Below are positions 19,086-26,356 of a stretch of 41,409 nucleotides of DNA, piece by piece. Every line of letters begins with the position of its first letter. Position 1 is the stretch's first letter. The stretch lies in assembly GCA_007694055.1 (NCBI GenBank), contig RECK01000148.1, positions 1 through 41,409 of the forward strand. Direction: 5' to 3'. This stretch comes from Wenzhouxiangella sp. Lineage in GTDB: Bacteria > Pseudomonadota > Gammaproteobacteria > Xanthomonadales > Wenzhouxiangellaceae. Made by a program: the position numbers and the translations under genes. The notes under the pieces are model-generated. The model was not told the origin of the DNA and ran no database searches. It worked only from the letters and a program-made list of their open reading frames with translations.

Positions 19086-19109
19086 TTAACCGAATAAATT
19101 ACGGATTAA
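19086..19109. promoter_or_regulatory. Candidate Lrp-type operator
   Basis: An AT-rich imperfect dyad, TTAA-CCG (19087-19093) against CGGATTAA (19102-19109) with one inserted base, lies directly upstream of the lrp-like start. The element ACCGAAT of this region recurs at 19150-19156, close to the enzyme gene start. Spaced AT-rich sites fit Lrp-family binding; no consensus can be confirmed by eye. Confidence 0.4.
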
Positions 19110-19167
19110 ACCTCTCACTGAGAACATTATCTTACCATAGTGTCATTACACCGAATTAAGTGACCCA

Positions 19168-20358
19168 ATGAGCGTCAAGCACACCGATCTTGTTCATGCC
19201 GGCAGACAGGACCTGCGCAGCCTGGGCGTGCATGCCCTGCCCGTCGACCTCTCAACCACCTACCCGCTGCCGGATCTGGGTTGCGGAACGGCCAGCCTGG
19301 ACACCCTGGTGGAAGGCCATCAAGCGGCTGACAACCCGGTCTATGCTCGTTTGTTCAACCCAACGGTTGACCGCTGGGAGCGAAGCCTGGCCCGCGCTGA
19401 GGGCGCCGAAGCCGCGGTCGCGTTCAGCTCGGGGATGGCCGCACTCACTGCCTGCCTGCTGGCAATGCGCGAACGCGGCAGCCATGTGGTGGCCGTCCGG
19501 CCCGTTTACGGTACCAGCGATCATCTACTGGACTCCGGCTTGCTGGGCAACGAGGTCAGCTGGGTGACAGCCGACCAGGTTGGTGATGCCATCCGCCCGG
19601 ACACGGCCATGGTCATGGTGGAAACACCGGCCAACCCGACCCTGAAACTGGTCGATATCGAGGCAGTCGTTGCCCAGGCAGGAAGAGTCCCGGTACTGGT
19701 GGACTCGACTTTTGCGACCCCGGTTCTGCAACAACCGCTGAAACACGGCGCGGCCCTGGTCATGCATTCGGCAACCAAGTTCCTCGGCGGACATGGCGAT
19801 GTAATGGCCGGCGTCATTGCCTGCTCCGAGGAGCTGGCCCGGCCGCTGCGCCGAGTACGGGTGGCCACCGGCGCGCTGCTGCACCCGTGGGCGGCGTACC
19901 TGTTGCATCGCTCCATGCCAACCCTGAAGCTCAGGGTGGAGCACGCCCAGTCTGGCGCCATGACCCTGGCCAGGAAACTGGCCAACGACCCCCGGATAAG
20001 CGCCATCCACTACCCTGGCCTGGCCCAGGGCGAAGCCTGTTCGATATTGAATCGGCAGATGAATGGCCCGGGCAGTGTCCTGGCTTTCGAGGTCAATGGC
20101 GGATATGCGGCGGCGGCGGCTGTCATGGCCAGCGTGACCCTGATGACACCGGCGGTCAGCCTGGGTTCGGTCGATACCCTGATTCAGCACCCGGCCGCCC
20201 TGACTCACCGGGTCATGAATGAAGACGACCGCCAGCAATGCGGCATCGGAACGGGCCTGCTCAGGCTTTCAATCGGCCTGGAAGAGCCGGAAGATCTGTG
20301 GCACGACCTGGATCAGGCGCTGGAACAGGCCAGCCTGACGACCCGCCAGGCAGCTTAG
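19168..20358 (+). CDS. PLP-dependent cystathionine/methionine gamma-lyase-type enzyme
   Basis: A 396-residue member of the Cys/Met metabolism PLP enzyme family, which includes cystathionine gamma-synthase, gamma-lyase, beta-lyase and methionine gamma-lyase. The PLP-binding Lys204 lies in HSATKFLGGHGDV. Other conserved parts are the YARLFNPTVDRWE segment, FSSGMAALTA (phosphate binding), Tyr114, VETPANPTLKL and VDSTFATPVLQQPL. At the position of Cys116, important for methionine gamma-lyase activity, it has Thr116 (PVYGTSDHLL), which argues against a typical methionine gamma-lyase. The divergent Lrp-type gene suggests amino acid-responsive control. Exact substrate unresolved. Confidence 0.9.
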   Translation: MSVKHTDLVHAGRQDLRSLGVHALPVDLSTTYPLPDLGCGTASLDTLVEGHQAADNPVYARLFNPTVDRWERSLARAEGAEAAVAFSSGMAALTACLLAMRERGSHVVAVRPVYGTSDHLLDSGLLGNEVSWVTADQVGDAIRPDTAMVMVETPANPTLKLVDIEAVVAQAGRVPVLVDSTFATPVLQQPLKHGAALVMHSATKFLGGHGDVMAGVIACSEELARPLRRVRVATGALLHPWAAYLLHRSMPTLKLRVEHAQSGAMTLARKLANDPRISAIHYPGLAQGEACSILNRQMNGPGSVLAFEVNGGYAAAAAVMASVTLMTPAVSLGSVDTLIQHPAALTHRVMNEDDRQQCGIGTGLLRLSIGLEEPEDLWHDLDQALEQASLTTRQAA

Positions 20359-20413
20359 GGAGCCTCAGGCTCGGCAATCCAGCCATGCCGGATCTGAACG
20401 CAGTGATGCCCGG

Positions 20414-20887
20414 TCAAGCGAAGCCGGCCGGGCTCCACTGATCCATCATCTTGCGTTGGGCGGCTTCCAGGCGCTTGCCCATCAGTGCCGAAAAGCGCTT
20501 GAACAGCGCGTAACCGAACGCGGAGTCTTCCTCGCAGCGAGCCAGGATGGCCTTGCCATCAAACTCCAGCGCCCGAGTCCGGCCCGTGGCCAGGGCGTTG
20601 AAATGCCAGCGATAGGGTTCGATCAACCACGACCAGCCCAGCACCTGGTCGACACTCAGGCGCGTCACCTCAAGCGTCGGGCCGGCGATGGCCGGGACTT
20701 GAACGGTCAGCCCACCTTCGAGCACGATATAGAAGCGATCGGCTGCCTGCCCCTGCCGGCTGACGATCTCGCCATCATCAAAGTGTTTTTCCTCACCATT
20801 GGCGGCAAGAAATGCCAGCTGCTGATCATCCAGGCCCGAAAACAATTCGTGCTCGGCGAGGTATCGACTGATGTCATCGGCGTTCAT
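20414..20887 (-). CDS. Stand-alone cyclic nucleotide-binding domain protein
   Basis: A 157-residue protein made almost entirely of a Crp/Fnr-type beta-roll sensor domain (about 10-130). Segments such as LFSGLDDQQLAFLA, FDDGEIVSRQGQAADRFYIVLEGGL and VLGWSWLIEPYRW are typical. No DNA-binding helix-turn-helix follows; the C-terminus is a single helix rich in Lys, Arg and Met. It may sense cAMP or another ligand and act on a protein partner. It is a single gene, convergent with the PLP enzyme gene. Confidence 0.85.
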   Translation of the reverse strand: MNADDISRYLAEHELFSGLDDQQLAFLAANGEEKHFDDGEIVSRQGQAADRFYIVLEGGLTVQVPAIAGPTLEVTRLSVDQVLGWSWLIEPYRWHFNALATGRTRALEFDGKAILARCEEDSAFGYALFKRFSALMGKRLEAAQRKMMDQWSPAGFA

Positions 20888-20996
20888 GGTCTCTCCAGGC
20901 GAAAGAATCAGTTAACCAGCTGGGAAAGATACCATGACCGGACTCGATTACGGACCGACACAGCCGTCGTTGACCCGGCGTGCATGACTTACGGCA

Positions 20997-21025
20997 CTGA
21001 CAGGGGCCCGTCAATCTGCGAAAAT
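20997..21025 (+). promoter_or_regulatory. Candidate promoter of the S9 peptidase gene
   Basis: CTGACA (20997-21002, five of six matches to TTGACA), a 17-base spacer and GAAAAT (21020-21025, four of six matches) lie about 33 bases upstream of the ATG. Confidence 0.5.
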
Positions 21026-21057
21026 AGCAGGCAAATCGCATATGTTCGGAGCTTCTG

Positions 21058-23034
21058 ATGAATAAGAGCCTGACTGGACTTTTTTTCTCCCTTGTCCTCG
21101 TCGCCACTTCCCTGTCTGCTGCAGCCAATGAATTGCCTACCCGGCTCTTCTACGACGATGCACGGGTGACCAACATGAAGATTTCCCCGGACGGTGGACA
21201 CGTTGCATTCACCTTCCCGGAAGGCAGCGAGGTCAAGCTGGCCATCATGAACCTTGACAGTCAGCAACTCACAACCGTCTTTGGCCTCGGCAAGAACCAG
21301 CATGTATTCAACTTCTGGTGGAGCAGCGACACCCGGGTAGTCATGTCGGTAGGCGAAGTAACCGGCTTTCTCGATAACATGGGTCGCCCTTCACGCCTTT
21401 ACGCCGGTAGCGTGGATGGCTCGCGCCGGGAACAGCTGCACGATGGCCAGGGCGGCTTTGCCCAGCTTCTCCATCCCCTGCCCGATGATCCGGACCATAT
21501 CCTGGTAGCTCGCTACCACTGGGCAGATGGCGGCACGCCAAGAGCGCATCGCATCAATACCTATCGACGCACCCGCAACTACGTTGGCGACCAGCCGGCC
21601 AGCAGCGATATCATCGCCCTGATTCCCGACAACAGTGGCGAACTGAGGGTGGCCGTGGAAGCAAAACGGGGCGACACCTTTGACGACGCTGAACTCAACC
21701 TGCACGTCAAGCACAACGATAACTGGCGGGTGCTTTCGCTGGACTCGAAGCGCCAGCCGGTGACGGTGCGGCCAGCCGGATTTTCCGCAGACAACTCGCG
21801 GGCGTATTTCCTGAGCAACCATGACGTCGCCGAGGGCGACACCCTGGGGCTGTTCCGCTACGATTTTTCCAGTCGCCAGATCGAGCTTCTGCACCGCGAT
21901 GACGAGGTCGATATCAGCGGCATCATTTCCGGCTACGACGGCGAAGTTCTCGGCGTGCTGACCCGCTCAGGCCCCGCCACGTATACGTTCCTGGAAGAGG
22001 CTGCGGATAACGACGATGCCATCCTGCTGCAACGTCTGGCCCTGTCCTTCCCTGGCCAGGATGTCAGCATCACGTCATACACACGCGATGGCAAGCGGGC
22101 ACTGGTATTCGTGCGCGGAGATCGCAATCCGGGCGAGTTCTTCCTGTTCGACCTGGAGACAATGCAAGCCCGCTTCATCAGTGCAGCGATGCCGGACCTG
22201 CCCCGGGACACGCTGGTGCCGATGGAGCCGATCCGGGTCACGGCCAGAGACGGTGTAGAACTCCACGGCTTCCTGACTCGCCCAGCGGGCCAGAAGGAAA
22301 ACCTGCCGCTGATCGTCGAGGTCCATGGCGGACCTTTCGGCGTGGCCGATACCTGGGGCTTCCGTCGCGATGCGCAATTCTTTGCCCAGCACGGTTACGC
22401 GACCTTGCAGATCAACTTTCGCGGCTCCGGCAACCGCGGCGATGACTTCGTCCGCATGGGTCGGCGCGAATGGGGCGGAAAGATGCAGGACGACGTTACC
22501 GATGCCACCCGCTGGGCGATCGAGCAAGGTATTGCCGATCCGGACCGGATCTGCATTCAGGGCGGCAGCTACGGCGGCTACGCGACCCTGATGGGCGTGA
22601 TTCGTGAACCGGAGCTTTACCAGTGCGGCGTCGCCATCGTCGGGGTCTTCGATTTGCCCTGGTTCCGGCGCGGTGACGGCAATGACTGGTCCCGCCAGCG
22701 TGACCGTCGCAGCCGCGAGCAACGGGAACAGTGGTTCTCGGTTCACGTCGGCGACGATGAGTCGTTCCTGCGCCGGAATTCGCCTGTTCACAACGTCGAC
22801 CAGATCCAGGCCGAACTGTTCATCGTTCACGGTGGTGCCGACGTGCGCGTGGTTGTTGGTCACGCCAATCGCCTGCGCGAAGCGCTGGACCGCATCGGCA
22901 AGTCCTATGAATGGATGCTCAAGGAAGAAGAGGGACATGGTTTCTACAGCGTCGACAACCGGGTCGAACTGGCCGACCAGATGCTGGACTTCTTCAATCG
23001 CCACATCGGCGCGGAAAGCAACGGCCGTAACTGA
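21058..23034 (+). CDS. Secreted prolyl oligopeptidase-family (S9) serine peptidase
   Basis: A 658-residue peptidase of the S9 family (acylaminoacyl-peptidase / dipeptidyl aminopeptidase type). A Sec signal peptide (about 1-23, cleavage near SAAAN) sends it to the periplasm or outside. Residues about 30-390 form a beta-propeller with repeated strands such as MKISPDGGHVAFTF. The alpha/beta-hydrolase domain follows: VEVHGGPFG, then nucleophile Ser504 in GGSYGGY, Asp595 in HGGADVRV and His627 in EEGHGF. All three catalytic residues are present. It degrades peptides, and the transporter gene after it, beyond a terminator hairpin, may handle amino acids. Confidence 0.94.
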   Translation: MNKSLTGLFFSLVLVATSLSAAANELPTRLFYDDARVTNMKISPDGGHVAFTFPEGSEVKLAIMNLDSQQLTTVFGLGKNQHVFNFWWSSDTRVVMSVGEVTGFLDNMGRPSRLYAGSVDGSRREQLHDGQGGFAQLLHPLPDDPDHILVARYHWADGGTPRAHRINTYRRTRNYVGDQPASSDIIALIPDNSGELRVAVEAKRGDTFDDAELNLHVKHNDNWRVLSLDSKRQPVTVRPAGFSADNSRAYFLSNHDVAEGDTLGLFRYDFSSRQIELLHRDDEVDISGIISGYDGEVLGVLTRSGPATYTFLEEAADNDDAILLQRLALSFPGQDVSITSYTRDGKRALVFVRGDRNPGEFFLFDLETMQARFISAAMPDLPRDTLVPMEPIRVTARDGVELHGFLTRPAGQKENLPLIVEVHGGPFGVADTWGFRRDAQFFAQHGYATLQINFRGSGNRGDDFVRMGRREWGGKMQDDVTDATRWAIEQGIADPDRICIQGGSYGGYATLMGVIREPELYQCGVAIVGVFDLPWFRRGDGNDWSRQRDRRSREQREQWFSVHVGDDESFLRRNSPVHNVDQIQAELFIVHGGADVRVVVGHANRLREALDRIGKSYEWMLKEEEGHGFYSVDNRVELADQMLDFFNRHIGAESNGRN

Positions 23035-23043
23035 CAGAACCCT

Positions 23044-23074
23044 GGCGCGGCGGGCCCGGCCGCCGCGCCCTTTT
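23044..23074 (+). terminator. Terminator after the S9 peptidase gene
   Basis: A perfect 10-bp GC-only stem (GGCGCGGCGG / CCGCCGCGCC) with a 6-base loop, followed by C and TTTT at 23071-23074. It lies just after the peptidase stop and before the transporter gene on the same strand. Confidence 0.8.
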
Positions 23075-23128
23075 CCACCCTGCCAGTACTGAAACCAGCT
23101 ACTGGCGCCCGCCAGGGAGATTGCAATC

Positions 23129-24508
23129 GTGTCGAACCGCTTCCGTGTACCCCACACGCTGGTCCTCATGTTCGGCATGATGGTCGTGGCCCTGGTCCTG
23201 ACCTGGATCCTGCCGGCCGGCGAGTTCCAGACCGAGCCCAACGAGGCCGGGCGAGAGATGGTGGTGCCGGGCACCTACGAGGTGCTGGAAGAAGCGCCTC
23301 GCCTGAGTCCCGTCTCCCTGCTGACGGTGGTACCGCGCGCACTGGAAGACGCCCAGGGCATCATCTTCTTCGTCTTGCTGGTCGGCGGCGCGATTGCCGT
23401 GCTGCGCCGCACCGGGGCCATTGATGCCCTGCTCAATGCGCTCATTCAGCGTTTTGGTCACACGCCCTGGCTGCTCATCGCTGGTGGCATGCTGGCCTTC
23501 GGCTTCGCCTCGGCCACGCTGGGCATGGCCGAAGAATACATCCCGTTTGCCGCCATACTCATTGCCCTGTGCGTGGCGATGCGAATGGATGCCGTCACTG
23601 CCATCGGCATCATGGTGGTCGGCTACGGCATTGGCTATGGTGTGGCCGTGATCAACCCATTCACCCTGCATGTTGCCCAGGGCGTGGCCGGACTGGAGCT
23701 GAGTTCTGGCTGGGAGTTCCGCCTGGCGCTGTTTCTGCCATTTATTGCCATTGGCTTTCATCACGTCTGGTCCTACGCACGCAAGGTGCAGGCCGACCCG
23801 GCCAGCAGCCTGGTCGCCGACATCCCTGCCGCCCAGCCACCGGAGGCCACCGAGCAACCGGCCATGGATACACGGCGCACGCTGGTGCTGCTGGCAACCC
23901 TGGGCGCTCTGATCCTGTTGATTGTCGGCATTAGCCGCTTCGGCTGGTACCTGGTCGAACTGGGCGCGATCTTTCTCGGGCTGGCCATCCTGGTCGGGCT
24001 GATCGGCGGCCTGAAGCTCGACCAGATCGCCAATCATTTCACCCGCGGCGCGGCCGAACTGGCCGGCACCGCCATATTGATCGGCTTTGCCCGTTCGATT
24101 GCCATGCTGCTCGAAGACGGCATGGTGCTGCACACCATTGTTTACGCGCTGGCCACCCCGCTGGCCATGGTCCCGGCGCAGATCTCGGCCGTGGGCATGC
24201 TGTTCATCCAGAGCGCGCTGAACTTTTTCATCCCCTCAGGCAGCGGCCAGGCCTTTGTCACCATGCCGCTCATGGCCCCGATTGGGGATCTGGTCGGGGT
24301 CAGCCGCCAGACCGCCGTCCTGGCCTTTCAGTTCGGCGATGGATTCATGAACATGATCGTGCCAACCAACCCGGTGCTGATGGGCATCATCGGCCTTGCC
24401 GGCATTCCCTATGACCGCTGGTTCCGATTCATCTTTCCGCTGATCATCAAACTGCTGATCGCCGGCTCGCTGGCCCTGATGCTGGCCGTGTGGATGGGTT
24501 ACAGCTGA
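23129..24508 (+). CDS. YfcC-family transporter
   Basis: A 459-residue integral membrane protein with about twelve hydrophobic segments, of the YfcC / DcuC-like ion transporter superfamily. Recognisable parts are the opening RVPHTLVLMFGMMVV..LTWILPAGEF, the first re-entrant motif near GFASATLGMAEEYIPFAAIL, the INPFTLHVAQ segment, and the second motif NFFIPSGSGQAFVTMPLMAPIGDLVG and PTNPVLMG. The substrate is uncertain; relatives are annotated as carboxylate or basic amino acid carriers. The start is GTG 23129 with ribosome site AGGGAGA eight bases before it. The preceding gene is a secreted peptidase, which makes amino acid or dipeptide use plausible. Confidence 0.88.
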   Translation: MSNRFRVPHTLVLMFGMMVVALVLTWILPAGEFQTEPNEAGREMVVPGTYEVLEEAPRLSPVSLLTVVPRALEDAQGIIFFVLLVGGAIAVLRRTGAIDALLNALIQRFGHTPWLLIAGGMLAFGFASATLGMAEEYIPFAAILIALCVAMRMDAVTAIGIMVVGYGIGYGVAVINPFTLHVAQGVAGLELSSGWEFRLALFLPFIAIGFHHVWSYARKVQADPASSLVADIPAAQPPEATEQPAMDTRRTLVLLATLGALILLIVGISRFGWYLVELGAIFLGLAILVGLIGGLKLDQIANHFTRGAAELAGTAILIGFARSIAMLLEDGMVLHTIVYALATPLAMVPAQISAVGMLFIQSALNFFIPSGSGQAFVTMPLMAPIGDLVGVSRQTAVLAFQFGDGFMNMIVPTNPVLMGIIGLAGIPYDRWFRFIFPLIIKLLIAGSLALMLAVWMGYS

Positions 24509-24529
24509 GGGGTACGGGGCGTTGCCCCT

Positions 24530-24554
24530 CGATTGAAGCCGTCGGCTTCAATCG
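24530..24554. terminator. Palindrome between convergent yfcC-type gene and prs
   Basis: Perfect 12-bp arms CGATTGAAGCCG / CGGCTTCAATCG around a single T overlap the last codons of prs. A GC hairpin (GGGGC-GTT-GCCCC, 24516-24528) lies just before it. Together they probably end both convergent transcripts; no T-run is present. Confidence 0.55.
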
Positions 24555-25483
24555 ACATACAAGGAACTGACCGACTCCCCTTCCGACATCCGGCGGATGG
24601 TTTCGGCGAGCATCTGGGCAACCGACAGCTGGCGAATTCGACCACAGTCGATGGCCGCCTGGCTCAAGGGGATGGTGTCGGTCACAACGATTTCGTCAAG
24701 CCTGGAATTACTGATATTTGCGATTGCCCGTCCCGACAGGACCGGATGCACGCAATAGGCCACGACCCGCCGGGCACCCTTGTCTTTCAGGGCGCTGGCC
24801 GCTGCGCACAGCGTGCCTGCGGTATCGATCATGTCGTCGACCAGCACGCAGATCTTGTCCTCGACATCACCGATCAGGTTCATCACGGTTGCTTCGTTGG
24901 CGCGCGGACGGCGCTTGTCGATAATGGCCAGGTCGGCATCCAGGCGCTTGGCGATGGCCCGGGCACGCACCACGCCACCGACGTCGGGCGAAACCACGAT
25001 GATTTCGTCGGAGGTGTAATGCTTCCAGATATCGGCCAGGGTCAGCGGGGAGGCATAGACATTATCGACCGGCACATCGAAAAAGCCCTGGATCTGGTCG
25101 GCATGTAGATCGACGGTTACCACCCTGTCGGTGCCGACAACGCTGATCATGCGCGCGGCCACCTTGGCCGTGATCGGCACCCTCGATGAACGCGGTCGGC
25201 GATCCTGGCGGGCATAGCCAAAATACGGGATGATCGCGGTAACGCGCGAGGCGGATGCGCGCTTCAGGGCGTCGATCATGACCAGCATTTCCATGAAGTT
25301 CTCGGCTGCCGGCTGGCAGGTCGGCTGAACCAGGTAGACATCGCGGCCGCGGACGTTTTCCATGATTTCAACCATGACCTCGCCGTCGCTGAAGCGACCG
25401 ACGTTGGCCCGCCCCATGGGCACTCCAAGCGTTTCAGCGATTGACTGGGCGAGCTCCGGATTGGCGGTTCCGGAAAAAACCAT
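24548..25483 (-). CDS. prs: Ribose-phosphate pyrophosphokinase (PRPP synthase)
   Basis: Makes PRPP from ribose 5-phosphate and ATP for nucleotide, histidine, tryptophan and NAD synthesis. From ATG 25483 it has 311 residues, close to the class I norm (E. coli 315). Signature parts are [35 protein letters not shown] (flexible loop), [19 protein letters not shown] and the PRPP loop [13 protein letters not shown] 25501, six codons upstream and preceded by AGGTG, is an alternative start with a better ribosome site. The frame stays open to 25585 but would then run into tRNA-Gln. The tRNA gene upstream on the same strand likely shares its promoter. Confidence 0.96.
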   Translation of the reverse strand: MVFSGTANPELAQSIAETLGVPMGRANVGRFSDGEVMVEIMENVRGRDVYLVQPTCQPAAENFMEMLVMIDALKRASASRVTAIIPYFGYARQDRRPRSSRVPITAKVAARMISVVGTDRVVTVDLHADQIQGFFDVPVDNVYASPLTLADIWKHYTSDEIIVVSPDVGGVVRARAIAKRLDADLAIIDKRRPRANEATVMNLIGDVEDKICVLVDDMIDTAGTLCAAASALKDKGARRVVAYCVHPVLSGRAIANISNSRLDEIVVTDTIPLSQAAIDCGRIRQLSVAQMLAETIRRMSEGESVSSLYVD

Positions 25484-25542
25484 CAGGGAGGACTGAGTCA
25501 ACTGGGCACCTGATCCGCTGGTAGTGGCGTGGGCTTGAAGAA

Positions 25543-25619
25543 TGGCAGGGACGGCAGGACTCGAACCTGCGAATGCGGGGATCAAAACCCCGTGCCTTAA
25601 CCAACTTGGCGACGTCCCT
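25543..25619 (-). tRNA. tRNA-Gln (anticodon TTG)
   Basis: A 77-nt cloverleaf on the minus strand. The acceptor is AGGGACG/CGTCCCT with discriminator G and encoded CCA. The anticodon stem GGGG/CCCC surrounds loop TTTTGAT with anticodon TTG, and the T-arm has GTTCGAGTC. It decodes CAA and CAG. A tRNA-Gln gene next to prs is a common gammaproteobacterial arrangement. U34 of this tRNA is expected to be thiolated by MnmA, encoded in the window. Confidence 0.95.
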
Positions 25620-25638
25620 GCAGAAACCTTCTACGCGA

Positions 25639-25661
25639 ACACCGGATATCGTCGCCGGTGT
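25639..25661 (-). other. Leader stem-loop upstream of tRNA-Gln
   Basis: ACACCGG (25639-25645) and CCGGTGT (25655-25661) form a 7-bp stem with a 9-base loop in the predicted leader between the promoter and the tRNA 5' end. It may act in tRNA processing or transcription; function not shown. Confidence 0.45.
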
Positions 25662-25680
25662 CCATCTGTTTCAGGGCGGC

Positions 25681-25686
25681 ATTATA
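25681..25686 (-). promoter_or_regulatory. -10 element of a promoter for tRNA-Gln and prs
   Basis: On the minus strand a perfect TATAAT overlaps the lolB stop codon and is followed by a GC-rich discriminator (gccgccc), typical of stable-RNA promoters. The -35 region is a poor match. The predicted start near 25674 leaves a leader of about 55 bases before the tRNA. Confidence 0.62.
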
Positions 25687-26356
25687 ACGATTTTGAAACA
25701 GGATGGGACCGAGATGGACCCAGCTGCCAGTCTCGCAAGACCACTCGCACCCGATAATCGCCGCTTTCAGCCTGGAAGCGGCTCGGCATCAGGGCCTCCC
25801 GACCCTGGTCGAAGCGCTGGTAAACCATGACCCAGGGATCGCTCTCGACCCGGGACAGGGCGCCATCGGCGGCAAACGAAACGACTGCCTGGCTCCCTGG
25901 CGGGGGCAAACCGCGTATCCACCAGGCCATTTCCCGCACCGGGACCGGCCAGCCCACGGCGGCTTCAACCAGCGGATCTGGATCAAGCGCCCACATCCGT
26001 TCGATGCCGCTACCTTCCAGCATCGCCCCGTTGGGGCCAAAACTCAGCCGCCACTGTCGACCACCGGCAACGGTTCGTAAATGCACATCATGCTCACTGC
26101 CATCGGCCCGCCAGTCGAACGCCAGCGAGCCACCGCGACTGCCATCGGACAAGGCCATGCGTCCGCTGACTGACCAGTCAGGATAGGTTGCAAACAGGGC
26201 CTCGCGCTCATCCAGCCAGGCCCCGGCCTCGCGCTGCTCGCGCACGGCGCATCCGGAGGCCAGCGCCAGCGCCATAAGGGCAAGCATCAGGCCTCGCAGC
26301 ATGACGATACCGGCCCGGCGCGGTTGCGACACATGGGCATTCATCCGGGCATTCAT
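25682..26356 (-). CDS. lolB: Outer-membrane lipoprotein receptor LolB
   Basis: LolB receives lipoproteins from periplasmic LolA and inserts them in the outer membrane. The protein of 224 residues has a signal ending ASGC with lipidated Cys36, then the single-domain half-barrel. Family-like stretches are PDWSVSGRMALSDGSRGGSLAFDWR, WRLSFGPNGAMLEGSG and AAVGWPVPVREMAWWIRGLP. ATG 26356 overlaps the stop of the TPR gene (ATGA), supporting it as start; ATG 26302 would leave a normal 18-residue signal and is an alternative. Usually ispE follows lolB; here the tRNA-Gln/prs unit follows directly. Confidence 0.92.
   Translation of the reverse strand: MNARMNAHVSQPRRAGIVMLRGLMLALMALALASGCAVREQREAGAWLDEREALFATYPDWSVSGRMALSDGSRGGSLAFDWRADGSEHDVHLRTVAGGRQWRLSFGPNGAMLEGSGIERMWALDPDPLVEAAVGWPVPVREMAWWIRGLPPPGSQAVVSFAADGALSRVESDPWVMVYQRFDQGREALMPSRFQAESGDYRVRVVLRDWQLGPSRSHPVSKSL

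Noticed and set aside
20360-20372. Palindrome GAGCCT-C-AGGCTC after the PLP enzyme gene as terminator
   Set aside because: The stem is short with an effectively too small loop and no T-run follows.
25484-25585. N-terminal extension of prs up to 25585
   Set aside because: It overlaps tRNA-Gln and has no similarity to PRPP synthase, which starts near 25483 or 25501.
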